Assembly (NCBI RefSeq): GCF_949987535.1
Contig: NC_080075.1
Location: 36,916,078-36,980,077 of the forward strand
Origin: Balaenoptera acutorostrata
Lineage: Eukaryota; Chordata; Mammalia; Artiodactyla; Balaenopteridae
Reading direction: 5' to 3'
DNA length: 64,000 bases
The position numbers were made by a program, and so were the translations under genes. The notes below the pieces were generated by a model. The model did no database searches and was not told where the DNA came from. It saw only the letters and a list, made by a program, of their open reading frames with translations. Shown here piece after piece: positions 35,266-48,754 of this stretch. Within the stretch, counting starts at the first letter, position 1; every line of letters begins with the position of its first letter.

Positions 35266-38200
35266 TTCTATTTGTCGAAGGTGAGGCTAGAACGTAGAAA
35301 ACGGTCTGGGCAGCCAGCCCCGTTACTCTCTTGGCAGTTTTTCCCATAAAATTCTCTTACCTACATGGAATTGTCACTAATATCTCAACCCAAGAAAAGA
35401 AGGTCCTTTTGAGGAATATGAGTTCTCTATTCGCCAAAAGAATAACCTAGAGAAATGAGATAAAAACTGGACATATGTACATGATAAAATATAAAACGTG
35501 GATTGAAAACAAAGCAAGTGCCACATTTCCTAGATTCTTAAGTGACTGAGGCAAATTCATGGGGTGGCCCATGGCCTCTAAAGCAGAGTCAGGGCATATG
35601 AATGGTAGAAAGTATGCTTTCAGCCATGGTCACCTGGCTCAAGATTTTCCATTGCGACAATATCTATGTCCACAAGGGACACATCTCCCAAGAAGGGTGA
35701 TATTTCAGGAGTCACAGAAGATTTTGAGATCTGAAAACCCAGCAGAAAAGACTTGAACTTGGAAATCAAGTAGAAGCTTTAAAGACGGAAGGCTGTGTAA
35801 GCATTTATGTATCACTTTGTCATTCCCAGCTCCTTCAGCCGTGTTTTATTTTGGGATTCAGTGTGGTGACTAACAACACGGTTATTTAGGCAAAGACCTC
35901 AGGTTTGAAAAATTCCAGAAGAATAGAATGTCTAGGAAAAGGACTCTAATTCACATTACACACACACACACACACACAAAGTTCAAAACACAAGCCAATA
36001 CACTTAAGAAGGAAAACGGACATTGGAAATAAATGAAATTTATTGGTTAATTTGATTGCCTCTAAGATAATATGTTCAGTAAGGATGTGAGTGTAAGCAA
36101 TGTGGAAAAAGTAAAAAATTGAAAAAAAAAAAAAAAAAAAAAGGAAGAGGAAGCAGTGCCAACCTCATCCTTTAGAAATAAGGAGAGATGTTTCGAGATA
36201 AAAATCTTTTTCCCTCCCCACTAAAGATTCCTGGCCTTTTCACTTCTCTTTTCTGAACATTGCTGCAGAGCGTCAGATTCTGCTGGTTCTGTCTCCTTCC
36301 ATGTTCCCGCCCCAACCCGTGCTTATCTGAATATATAAGCCTGCCCTTTGCTCAGATTTATGGGTCGAGCCAGAGCTGTGTGTATTTACAGTGTTCTGAC
36401 CTGAAGACCCCAGGCCGAAGGAGAAGAGAAGGAAACTGAGCCCATTCCATAAACAGAGACAGATATGAGGGGGAGGTAGAAGGCCTTGCTAGCACTTAAC
36501 ATTTTTAACTATTTGGCCAAGCTTAAGAATTAGTGATTAGATTAGAGCAAAAGAAAAACGAGAGGCAAGAGTGCAGACTTGGGGGGGGAGTAAACTGTGT
36601 ATTTTTTCTCTAGTCACTTGGAGGGCCTAGGTTGCCGGATGGGAGTGGGGTTAAATTTAATGTGAAAGGTCCGAAAGAAAATTGGTAACTCGGATACAGA
36701 GGGAGCTCTGGGAAGGCAGAGGGTATACAAAGAGGAGGATATAAACAACATTTAATAAGTTGGAAAATTTCTCCAACCACAAGTTGAACGTCTTGTGTGA
36801 AGCAAGACTTCTTGCGTGTTTTAAACCGTAATGGGTTCTAGAAGAAAAATCTCCTGCTCCGTGCTTAAATGAGAACACATTGCCATAGATTACCAAAACC
36901 TGATCAATTTTGAGTTGAAATATTTTTCTCAGGGTCTGGTGGCCACTTGAAAGCAATTCCACTTTCAAACAGGGCTGCTTGGTAAAGGGACCACCCCTAT
37001 GCAGAGCTCTGGTACACGCACCGGTTCAAATGGGAAAGAAAGAGCAGCTGAATCTTAAGCAGTGCTTGGCATCCAAAAACTGAACCCCTCTTCCCCAGGG
37101 CCTCATCTTCACCCATGAGCAAAATGTGAAAGCACAACTTCTGTTTGGGCTATCCTCAAATAATCTACTTGCTGGAAAAACTTGAATTCACGTGGAAAAA
37201 CTGACCTGCTGACTGACTAAATTAGAAATAATCCGGCATCACAAGTAAAGGCTACAATATTCACTGGAGATCTCAAAAGCAAAGCAACTGGGACAACAGA
37301 GTAAGTGAATCATCCACAAATCAATTTACATTGCAACAGAGCAAAGAGCTGTGATGTATGAGGTTTAACCCGTGATTGGAGAATTTGTGAAATGCCATGG
37401 AGTTGTTTCTTTTTGCTCATCTTAATATAAAGCAACCTGGTTCCCATGATGTTCCCTGTTAAAGCATCTGCTAGAATGATATTGCTTGATTGGAATTTTT
37501 TTTGTTTTCTAAGGTATGTTCTGGGTACGGAAGAGTATCATTATTATTCTAAATGGGTTTCTGTGACTTGGATTGAATCATCACTAACGATTGCATGAGA
37601 ACATGTGTGTGCTCAGCACTGTGTGTGGCACTTGAGAAATGTGAACTTGTTTATTAGTATCATATTATTATTAAAGTCATCAGTAGGAAATCAAAAGTAA
37701 AATTGATTCTACAACTGAACTTTGAAAAATGTATAATGCAAAAGTACGCTGAAATGCATTTTCTTTTCCATTTATATTTGGCATTTGCTGTTCAAAATTA
37801 AACATAAACTTCAAAGCTATGGAGCTAAAGAAGGCCTTTGAATTATTCCATCAGTGCAAACTGAGTACGCAGCAGTGAAAACTTGGGCTAAAGGTGCTGA
37901 ATGGGAAACAGCTACCCTAACCAGATTGCATTTCTAAAGTCAAATGAAATGCATGATATTCCAGAAAACTAACTTCTTCTTGTTATCATTATTTAACTTT
38001 CCTCTAAAATAACAAAACTTCTGCTTCGTCAATAACGCATGCTCAAAACAGATGCAAGTGCACGATGAGGATTTCAGAGGAATTTGGGGACTATCACATC
38101 GCAGCTAAAACGCCTTCCTGTGTCATGTCTGTTGAGATCCATTTGCCGGTGAAATCATTTTGTTCTCTAATATGGTGTGGATCATAGCAACAGTTCAGAT

Positions 38201-40348
38201 GTAACCATCTAGGAGCAGAGGCCTAGCTCAGTGTGCCAGAAAAAAAAAAAAAAAAACACGCACCACAAAGAGCATTGAGATGAATGGCTCTATTTTATGA
38301 GCCATAAAAGTTTTATTCATCTTGACACTGAAACAGGTTTAGGCAGTGAGTTGACACGCCTTAAATAAATAAGTGGAATTAATTCCCCAGCCCTTGAAAC
38401 AATAGCAGCATGCACGTAGCACGGAGAAATGCCCCATTGTTTCCTGTGGCTGCCTGATATTGATATTATTTGTGTTTTTCTGTGCTGCTGCCTCAGGGGC
38501 CTGGTTGATCCACTTCAGATTCATCCCCTGTTTTATTAGAGGTTGAAAAAGGTTCAAGACCTGTTTGCACCACAGCTCCCACCGACAGCTAAGGAACCAG
38601 TTTGGCGTCTGGTTTGTCTGTTGTTTTACTGCTGACCTTCCAATCAACTTTAACCCCTGACCTCCGGAGGCATCTATCATGACAAGAGGCTGCTTAACAC
38701 AAATGGTGCCCATTTATAGGGGAAGAGACTCAGAAGATTTCCTTTTTATGAAGAATTTAGTTTTTCACCCCTCTTTTCTCAGTCACCACAGGTGAAATCC
38801 CTCTTAGCAGCTGGCTTATGAAATAATGGGAAGGGAGGCCTTAATGAGCAGAAAGCACCCTCAGCTGGAGATAAATATATGCAAATGAGATGCACAAACA
38901 AAAGAGCCTGGACAGAGAAATATCTGCAATTCCAGCAAAATGCTGCCTGCAGCTCGAAGATGAACAGCTTTGATAAAATGGTAACAAAAAGCACCTTTTT
39001 ATTCTCCCGCGTGTTTTACATTGCAATAGGCCATTGTCATTGCAAGCCAGTGGAGCATGCAGGGGTTTTCTGCACTGTTTCAGAAAACTGTTTAAACATT
39101 TGTTTTAAGGCATTCATGAAATATAATCAATGGACTGCTTCTGTGTTGTCGCTGTGATTTTTTTTTTTTTTTCCTGAATATGTTTTAGACGTGACTGTAG
39201 TTCTTTTACCTGTTGGTCTTTTCATAGTTTCATACTGCTGTCTCGCTGAGTTATTTCACGTTTTGGTGACTGTTTCTTCCACGGGCCAGGATGATTTTTT
39301 TCTTTTTAATTTCAATGAAAAGAGACGTCAAGTTAATAACTAATAAGAATCGGCTTTGAGGAAGGGTTGGGGCCATCACCGAGCGGCACCCAAACAACTA
39401 GTTTTAATGATGGCAATCAAGTGTGTAGAGCTAATTCAAAGACAGACACGTAACATGCTGATTTTAATAAGCGTTAAAAAGGCAATCTCTAACTTTTATA
39501 AGTCTCTTTTTAATTTAATCGTCCTTGGTTAGTTCGCTGCCAAAACAAACAAAACCATTAAAATACGTTTTCAATATGTATCTGCAGTGTTATTTGATGG
39601 TGTCTTAAATTGGCATTGTGTTGGGAAAATATTGATTTGATGAGCCTTAAAAATGGAAAAGCTAAAATCATTAACCTATTTGGGGGGGGAAAATTTTTTT
39701 TTTTCTCTAAAAAGGAATTAAGCCCCAACCCCAATCTCTTGCCGGAAGACAGGCTGGACCCAGGACAGAGAAATTGCTGCATTTGAGCATATGTATGATG
39801 TTTAGGTTAATAATCAAGGCAGTTAAGGTGAGAGATGAAACACTAGACGCTTCCCATGTGTCAAAATACCATCGCTCTAAAAGCTCAGCAATATTTGGTT
39901 CTTTCATTTATAATCCAGTCCTAGCATTCTGAGTAAAGATGTACGAGGATCTTTACATTTGCTTTACCTAAATTATTTCATCTTGGTAGCCTGGATTGGA
40001 GCGGAGACATTTCTTCTGAGCACTGTGTAGCTTTCACATTTTATGTGCATTTCATCAGGCAAATGTCAAATTTGCTAATAACAAGAAAATCTCCTCATTT
40101 TTAATCATGCCACTCCTGTTGCATGGGTAGGGGTGAGAGGGGGTGGGGAGCAGGGAGTGGAGGAGGGAATATAAAAGCACTGAGCAGTCTGACCAAAGAG
40201 CAGAGGGGAAAACGCTTCTTTGGGTTTTAAAATGACACAGGCTTGGTTATCTCCATGTCGGCATCAGTGCATCATTAAATTCAGAATTTCAGGAGTTAAT
40301 AGAAACTTGGTTCTATTAGGGATGCTTTTGCCAGCCCAGGTTTGAAGC

Positions 40349-40362
40349 AGCATAATTATGCT
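40349..40362 (+). promoter_or_regulatory. Perfect 14-bp palindrome AGCATAATTATGCT
   Basis: Self-complementary 14-mer with a TAATTA core and ATGC-type half sites, in a non-repetitive stretch (40200-40860). It resembles a paired homeodomain/POU-type binding site. Function is inferred only. Confidence 0.35.
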
Positions 40363-41421
40363 CAACTGCTGTTGTTTGGAAAGGGCAAACAGCATCTTAG
40401 GCACAGAACAATGAAATTACAGCTGAGATTTAGGTTAGCAAAAGACGTCTTCTCTAGGCTTTTATGATTCATTATTTCCCATTAAATACAGTATTAGAAG
40501 TGTACACTAGATAGCTCATGGTTGCTGCTCTCGGAGCACATTATCTATATTACGCAGGTCTGGGGAGCAGAATTAGAAAACTTTGGGGGAATGAGCAATA
40601 TGTGTTTGCTGATAGAAGTACCATATGGCTCATCTTCTTCAATTGCTTTCATTGCGACTCTGATGCTGGAGAAATTAAAGTTTTATTTGATGTGGCACAG
40701 CTTAATGAACTGTCTTCTGTTAGGAAAATTGAATATGTTTCCTGTTATTTGAGCACAGAGCCTCCATGGTTTGGCTGATGAGGGATGCATTATGTATTGT
40801 TTATTTAGCATTTGGAAAACAAAAGCAAGATATTGAAGGTAAAATTGATTACTGCTGGATTGCATTATATAATCAAGTTTTCTCCCTTTAAATTTCCCTT
40901 TACAATCCTTTGGTAATGTTTTAATATGAGATTGTTCCAGGTTTTTGTCTTTCCAAAGTACACAGAGCTTGGTTTTTTTATCGAGATACCTTTATTTGTA
41001 AACAAGCCACACGAAATGCTAAACCTAGTATTGCTACATTTATAAAGTTCGAAGAATGATATTTGGGAGAGATAAAAATAATTCAATTTGTGTGTCTCTA
41101 ATGGCAAAACTTCCAAGTGAGCCCCCAATCGACTTTGAGAGAATCTAACATTTGCCAGCTGAAAGGGGAATGTCATTTTCTTTTGTTTGAAATAGACCAC
41201 TTAAGAACACGCCTTACGAGAAGGAAGGAATTTTTGATATTAGGAAATACAAACCTCAAAATGTCAAATTTTAGATTTTTGAGTTAGTTGTCAGTGAATG
41301 AAAAGCTGGACTCAACCTGTGAATTAAAAAAAAAAAAAAAAATGAAGTGTATATTCCATGAATTTAATTTTTTACTGAATAAATATGTTTAAAGAAAACA
41401 TATAACCAAAAATACACTTAC

Positions 41422-41476
41422 ATGATGAGAAAACTGGGATGTCATCCATGTGAATGTTCTCCACTCCCTGAAGAAT
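41422..41476 (-). other. Candidate 55-nt exon on the minus strand
   Basis: On the minus strand the acceptor tgtatctctttgcag is followed by 55 nt and then the donor CAT|GTAAGTGT, a consensus +1 to +6. One frame reads ILQGVENIHMDDIPVFSS with one base left over. That frame is the one reached by splicing from the candidate exon at 47197-47249, which ends on a codon boundary in its CILTQ... frame. I do not recognise the peptide. It may be a coding exon, a lncRNA exon or a chance pair of splice-like sites. Confidence 0.3.
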
Positions 41477-42179
41477 CTGCAAAGAGATACATTGAGCATT
41501 TTGTTTAATTTCCCCCTTTTTGTTCTGGATCTGATCATGTTTTAGACATATAAAATGTGAATGATCTCTAAAGAGACTGAATGTAAGATCATCTAATCGC
41601 TGTGTTTCTTTCATTTTTCAGGGAGAAATATTCCTCGCATGGGCTGGTGACTCACACACACAGATCTGCAACAAGCAACTAGGATAAAAAATAGTTAAAA
41701 TGAATCAACATTTATCTGGAATATACAGTCTTGACCTAAAAAAAAGTCATCTATCTTCCGTGTCCTGTGATGTTTTGAGGATTCTGGCAAATATGTCAGT
41801 TAAACAAACTTCTCTCATAATCTAAATACTGTCTGTTCAAGAGAGGCTTCCAATGTTTATAGCCCATAAGTAAAGGAAAAAAAAAAAAAAAAAAAAAGCC
41901 TGGTATTTAACCAAGAATAGTGCTCTTGAAAATGTCTCTGAACAAAGTGTTTAAGCAAAACTTTAGCCCCAGATATTTTCAATTCCTTATTCGTCTCCTG
42001 ATTTTTTTTTTTCAATGAGGTATTTTGGTACACCATCATTTCACCCCTTGTCTTGAAATTAACGAATTCATTTCAAAAAATTAACGCCTGACTAGTGACC
42101 TGGTCATACAAACTTCCTTAAGAAACAGTTGAGAAGAAAACATCACATTTTTATGAACCCCGTCTCCTGCCAGCGGCCT

Positions 42180-42560
42180 CGGAGGAGGAGCACCGTTATG
42201 CATTATCAGCGTGGTGTAATTTGACTGTTGACAAAGTATCCGTGGCAGTGAGAATGAGCGCAGTTAGAAGTGTGGCGGATTGTAATCAAGAAGATGTTTA
42301 GCTGTGCAACACTGCATCTTGAGCAGATTTGAATCAACATTGCCTTAAGGGGACACACACACATACCAAAAGGAAAAAAAAATCCATTAATTTTTAGAGG
42401 GAAAATTAGAGTGGCACTTAATGAAGTGAAATTTGACATGCGTTAATTGCTCTGCAGCTCCCCTAATTAGAGATTTTCAAATTCTTTTACTGCTGTCACT
42501 ATGATGGCTCATTGTGTTGCCGGACAAATAGTGAAATTGTAAATTCATTTGATCAGGAAG
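42180..42560. promoter_or_regulatory. Candidate conserved non-coding element with homeodomain-type sites
   Basis: A repeat-free block of balanced composition containing ttatgcattatc, gttgacaaag, cgttaattgc and ctaattag (TAATTAG at 42464-42470). The density of such motifs and absence of repeats suggest an enhancer. There is no alignment to prove conservation. Confidence 0.3.
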
Positions 42561-43089
42561 TTTTACGGAGGAAGATTGGACTGTATCCTCGAGCCCACGT
42601 CCAAACTGTGGACAGTTGGAGAGCAAAGAGGGGGTTCTCTCAGCTTTACCTTCAGCACAGATAAAAATAGGCTTATTAAAATAGTTTCGGTATGAGACTT
42701 AATGTAAAGGAAGCAGGTGCTGATGCGATGTCCTTAAACAGATGGAAATGTTCCTCTGGTACTCATGCCTCTGTTTCCGATGAAATATTTCAGGTGGAAA
42801 GAAAAAACTAGCGAGATGCTACATTATATACACATTCTCATATTTCTACTTAACGTTCTTCAGAAATTAGAGACAGGAGGATTTTGCAAGGCCGTGTCAT
42901 GTTTTTCCCAGGTCTGAAGTCTAAGGCAAACAGTACTTTTGATCCCCTTCTTAATCTTAAAGTAATTATACTGCTGTTTGGCCCTCAACATGGCACCAAA
43001 TATGATACCATAATAATTTTGGTTTCCCTTTTCCAACCCCTCTTGTCTAGCCCTTGAACCTCTCTTAATTCATTAACATATTGAATTTT

Positions 43090-43570
43090 TTCAATTTTCC
43101 ATTTTCTTGCAGTAACAATATTATTCCGGGGCGAAAGCTTGATTGGAGCTAAATTACTTGTTACCTGCTGGCATTTATTTATATGGCATGGAATTATAAA
43201 GCTTTGCTATTGTCATGCCTTGGGCGAATTGTTTATGACACCAGTAATAGGAGTAATTGTTATTGTTGAAATTACCTGTCAGCTACCCATAGCAGTGGCC
43301 CTTGTCCCACTGACAAATAGTGACAAGAGAGAGGTATCCTCCATGCGTCCCCCTGATGGCTTCTCCTCTGATAATAAGAAGTGCAGGGCCTCTGATAATT
43401 TGCCTGTCACTGTTGAGTGCAGCTCAGAGAGAGTTGGCCAAATTGTTGTCATTCACTTTGACAAAGACAGCAAAATGCTCCCGTGCAAGAGGAGGATTAT
43501 CAAAATAAATGAAATCGCTTACACCCCCTTTGTTTGTTTGGCTCAAGAATTGCCTGGCTTTGTATGAGGT
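43090..43570. promoter_or_regulatory. Candidate conserved non-coding element with clustered SOX-type motifs
   Basis: ATTGTT or ATTGTC occurs at 43209, 43228, 43256, 43262 and 43442. An inverted pair CTTTG-A-CAAAG lies at 43456-43466. The block also stays open for 142 codons on the plus strand (43139-43567), but the peptide has no recognisable domain. I read the open frame as accidental and the block as a probable enhancer. Conservation across vertebrates is expected but untested. Confidence 0.35.
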
Positions 43571-45576
43571 TCTGAAATTAGGGTCCATTTCTTCTGGGTA
43601 TCGTGCTGTTCATACTAAAATGAGGATCCCAGGCAAGAGAGGCATTTTATAAGACTCACTGTTTTGCAATTTACATAGGTTATGAAAAAAATTATATTCA
43701 GATATAAAGAGAGTCAATAAAATTGTAACAAGGAGTCTAAACATGTGGTTGAATACCTTAGTTGAAAGCATGTGTAAAATTCACACCTTTTTCTCTCCTG
43801 CCTTCCTTTTATCCCTCTTTTTTTCTTTTTTGACCCACGCAGGCATTCAAATTCAATAGGTGTTCAAAAGCACACATTTCCCGGTTGCAGTCAAGTTTTC
43901 TTTAAAAGTGTGGAAATCTGCATCTCTGACTCTTAAAGCCTTAAAAGATTACCCAGTCAAATTTAGGATTATTATTTCAAATGGCTGTTTCCTTTCCATA
44001 AATTATCTTTTATTTATATAATATCTTCATGTGTAAAGAGAGAAATGAAACGTAGTTCCAGGTATGCAGCATCAATTTTCACAGGCTAAGAGGAAGCAAA
44101 ATGACTCTGTTATTGCTAGAGCTCAAATATAAATATTTGCATTTTAAAACCCCTTGGTTGCAGCCTGTGAACCTGTCATAGAAGAGAGAAGGGGTCAGGA
44201 GAGTGAGGGATGGTGTCCAGGGGTCTCCCCATCTGAAAGAAATGGGCTTTAAAGTAATCAAACCTCTGCTCTTGTAAAAGCCAAAATCATTCTCACCATT
44301 TCACCAAAGGCGTCATTTCACGCTAGGAAGATTCTTATTTTTAAGGGACCTGTGAGGTTACTGCTCGTAGGTCTTCTTGACAAATCCTTGCCGTTATGAG
44401 AAGTTGCAAAGAAAAGAAAAAAAAAATAACTAGGATAAATGTAAAATACTGGCTCCTTATAGGGTAGTAATCAGCTGTTTATTGGTCTCTACCAGACACG
44501 TAATGACCAAGCCCAGTGTTTAAGTGCCAGCAACATCGCCCTGGGCTCTTCCCTCCTAACACTGGCCATTATCTGATTAAAGAACCTCCAAAAAAGTCAC
44601 TATTGCATAATTTTATGGGTCTTAACAGCGCAGGTTGGCTGGCAGGGAAACTACCTAGGAGGGTTGATAAAGCAATAGTGAAATGATTGTATTTATTCCA
44701 CTTATACCTTGCTCTCTGAAAGGGTCTCTGAGTATCTCACACGCTGGTGGCGGCAGAAGACACCTAAAATTGGTTCAAATAGGAATTGTGTGAGAGGTAG
44801 GGGAGGCACCGGGGGGAGATAACAAAAGTAAAATTATCTCTTAAAGCTTTTCCTGAGCCCCACAATTTGAGGTAATTAACAACATCGTTACAGGCATCTA
44901 GACCTTGTCTTTGGTGTTTGGTATTTCAAGCAGGTAAGTTTCTAGCAGTGCTAAAATCATACATGCGATAATATGATGATGGGAATAAAGTGTTTCTAAT
45001 TCTTAAAAATAGTGTAGTCTTCTAAACGCAACCACTCGCTGGTTAACGGTGTTGAATGTCCCTGATTAACAAGTGGAAGGCAGCGACATAATTAAGAGGT
45101 TATCTGTAGTCATAAAAATGCTCAAACCTGTCTTAGAATGTGATCCCTTTAACAGATAATTTTTAAGAATGTAGCATGTCCTCGCTTTCTCTGTCGAGAG
45201 ACACGTTAGTGATCCCAGGAGGGAAAATAAACATACGTTTTTAAATGAAGATATTTTAAATGTACCCCATATTTCAGTGTGTGGCTGTAACCTGGTCTTT
45301 TTTATGTTCTTCCTATAAAACCTAAATTAAGCCTCTTAGGAGTGGTTTTGCTGTAGGTTTCATCTAAAAACACAATACATTTTAAATGATTCCAGTACTT
45401 GAGCGCACTTTAACATGTAATCACTAATGTGCATTCTCTCCCCGCCTCTTCCAAGCATTACCTCTTCTAAAGGGATGAGGCTTCTTTAAAATTTAGCTTC
45501 ATTTGAAATAGAAACTTTTAACAAATAGTAATTGCTCCTGTAGCTCTATTGATGAAATTCCTAGCAGCAAATCTTT

Positions 45577-45580
<4 letters not shown>

Positions 45581-45613
<33 letters not shown>
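45581..45613 (+). repeat. (CT)n microsatellite
   Basis: Uninterrupted ct repeat of about 33 nt, a simple-sequence tract inside the transposon-free block. Confidence 0.95.
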
Positions 45614-45615
<2 letters not shown>

Positions 45616-47196
45616 GTAACATTTTGAAACACCCATCAGTGTCAAAGGAAACTGCACACATCTCCTTTGCTGCTCTAAATAAGGCTCAGCAATGTTAAGA
45701 AAAATGTCAGAAAAAGCTCAGTGGATTAAAGTAACATTCTGCACCATGTCACCGAGTATGGCAGGGCAGACTGGTCTGCATAATTCTGAAAGATATTTGG
45801 TGTAAAATGCTTCCTCTATAAACGAAATGAAATTTTATTTGGAAAGATTTAAGACTGTATTTGATCACCTACAACATTCAGTTCTTTTTCTAAATCTCAT
45901 TATTCCTTAATATGCCTTTGGTGTGTATTTTTAAAATTAGAACAATAATACACTCTTTGTAGACTGTTTCTCCACCCGTGTGAAGCGTTAAAATACATTG
46001 TGGACTCGTCAATGCATTTTTCTTTTCTTTCTAAAATTCCTAGCATGTTCATTCAGTGAAAGTAGTAAAAACTCTGGCTCTTACACATGTAAATTCATTG
46101 AACTAATCAGTCCTTTTTCCCCCCTAAATAGAATTTGTATATGGCTTTGGAGATTTTCAGCACAGTTCATTTAGTGATATTAAAAAAAACATAAAGCATT
46201 TACATTTCATTCATGTATTGAAAATAAATGAATGGTTTGAGGATTTTAGTTTGTTTTATTCTATTTTTCTAAAGAATACTCAATTATTGAAAAAAACGAG
46301 TACAATGGTACTAAAACATCCCACAGTATCATAAGTATGTAATTAAAACTTAGCAGTTAAAAAAAGAAAACATCTTACAAATTCAATACTAGATACCAAT
46401 AGACATGACAAGATTAGTTTCACAAAAACAAGGTAAATCTCCACTGATTTTAAACAAACTTTTTCAAAACAGGTTAAAAATGAATTTAGACAAATTTGTC
46501 TCTTAACCTTTAAAGATTTCCTGCCCGTTTCTGTATGTCCTTTATTACATTAATTTTTTATTTAAATTACACCATTAACTGGATATGAATTTATCAAGAA
46601 TACATGTATTGATTTATAAAACAGTACCATTAATTATTATAATAGCTAGATGTAGCTGATATTACAAAGCCATTTAAAGGTTTTTAATATAACTCGGACA
46701 TACATAGATAGATAGGCATTATGGACAAGACTACAATTCAAACTGGCTACCAGCAGTTAATGAAATCCTTGATTTATATTCTAGTTTAGAGATTGATTAT
46801 ATTGTTGCTTTGTAAAACTATTTATATTATGCCATTTTTCAAAGGATGTCTCAATAAAAAAGCTAAATAAAATATTCAGTCAATTCCCAAAGCAGATTTT
46901 GTTTTCTATATTTTAAATGCTAGTGAAAATAATTGATTGTGTGTGTTCCAAGCTTTGTCATTTCCATTCCAGAGGTGGCTTTCCTGATGGGAGACTCGTT
47001 TGCAATGCACACTTTCACACACTCTTGGATCCTTGCAGAAACAAACCCCTTCTCTTTATTTCATTAGCCGCCCCCCTCAAACAACAAACCCATGTATATT
47101 TCACAAAACCCATGCATCAGGACACATAAGTCTTTTTTGGCATCTTTTATGTTATGCATTTTTTTTTTCTTAAGGTTGTGGAAAACTGGGACTTAC

Positions 47197-47249
47197 CCCA
47201 AAGCCGCAAAACAGGCAATCACGAAGGAGTATTTGGGTAAGAATGCAAT
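47197..47249 (-). other. Candidate 53-nt exon on the minus strand
   Basis: Minus strand: a long T run and ctctcttcag acceptor (the plus-strand A19 at 47261-47279 is its pyrimidine tract), 53 nt, then donor GGG|GTAAGT, a perfect +1 to +6. Two frames are open. One reads IAFLPKYSFVIACFAALG, hydrophobic. The other, entered with one carried base, reads CILTQILLRDCLFCGFG and ends on a codon boundary, in frame with the candidate exon at 41422-41476. I do not recognise either peptide. The A-run could make the acceptor look better than it is. Confidence 0.3.
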
Positions 47250-48729
47250 CTGAAGAGAGAAAAAAAAAAAAAAAAAAAATGAGGAAGACTATAAGCAAAT
47301 AACAGTTACACTTTCAAATTGCTTTTCAAATGTTAATTAGCCAACGAATAGGTTGAAAGTTAAATTCTTTTCACATTGTGCTTGGTTTGGGTCTCCTAGT
47401 CTCTTTATTTATATCACTTTTCCTTGCCTGGCAACATATGTTACCGATTTATTATAGTATTTTTACTGTTAGCAGACAAATCTAAAGGCTAGCTGAGAAG
47501 GCTAGCTTCATCTGATGACTTTAACAACAACTGCAGGGCATCCTTGAGGGTGAGCCAATAGGCTCTTTTGAAGCTATAATACTATTAACCATTTTGATGC
47601 TGAAATATTTCTTACCGCTAAAGTTGGTTCTGTCTTTGTAGGCACTCTGGGTTTTACATACACGAAAGGTAAATGTAAATGATTTGTTTTGCAAATATTT
47701 CAATAGCCTTCTAGGCACTTCCCTCCATGTGTCTTAAGTTCCCTAAAAGCCATATGAATGCCGTGGCTTCTTTATTTCCCCCTTTCTTTTACAGGACGCT
47801 GAAATCTGGGCACAAAATGATAAGTAAACAGCTATCAAGCATCAAGTTAAATTGTCACTTCACCCTCCCCCATGCCATTAATTTTCTGCTATGCTATTAA
47901 AAGAAACAAACATTCTTTGGAGTTTCAATGATCGCATCTTTCTGACATATGTACAGCCCAGAAAAGTAAACTTCAAATGAGATTCTTTTTTGGCTAAGAA
48001 CCTGCAATTCCTTTCCAAATTAGAGGTGTCATATATTATGGTCATTTTAATGGATATGTAATAGTAGCCAAAAGTTTATGCCTTTTAATATGCATACAAG
48101 AAAACGTCTGTTTCAGAGCTGTATTTGTTGACTAAAAGTATTCACTGTAAAGTTGCCAAATAATAAACTTCCGGTTTTGATCATCTGTAATTTACTTCAC
48201 TCCAAATTGTCTAGTCATTTTAACTTAAAATTTTTATAAACGATCTCCTTTTCCACTCAAATGTCTCATGCGGAGTTCACTTACGATTTCAGGTAATTAC
48301 GTTTTATAGAAATTCTCTTGCACATGCATGACTTGAAAATTTTGAAATTAAATCTTAAATATTGGAAGCCAGTATTTCTTATCTGCAAGGTCTGGCTCAG
48401 TAACTAAAATTTAACATCATCTTGGTATTAGAATTCAACCAATAAAACCGAGATATGCATGGCAGCAGTTAGGGGTCTGGCTGTGAAAAAGTGAATTTTG
48501 CGGTCCTGGAATGCTCTCTGTACCCCTGGGATCCAGAAAGCGCTAAGACATACTGTCTGTATAAACATATCTAGTATAAGAGATTCTGCCTGCAAATCGT
48601 AGCAATGACTCTGCTCTCCAACATATCTAAGAATACACAATCATACCTGGTTTTAAGACAAAATTGCAAAATTGCCTTCAGAACAAGTGGTGAAATAACC
48701 ACCATCTATCTAACCATTCATCTGATTCT

Positions 48730-48754
48730 AATATTTTTATTGAATAAAAATATT
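48730..48754. repeat. Perfect 12-bp AT-rich inverted repeat
   Basis: aatatttttatt, one g, aataaaaatatt: a 25-nt hairpin-capable palindrome. AT-rich, so chance is possible. Confidence 0.8.

Noticed and set aside
38339..38713. 124-codon minus-strand open frame
   Set aside because: No domain and no splice signals. Lies in the repeat-free, probably regulatory block.
41606..41640. Plus-strand acceptor-like tgtttctttcatttttcag
   Set aside because: No convincing donor downstream within a plausible exon length.
43139..43567. 142-codon open frame on the plus strand
   Set aside because: No recognisable protein domain and no splice or start context. Better explained as a motif-dense non-coding element with few stop codons by chance.
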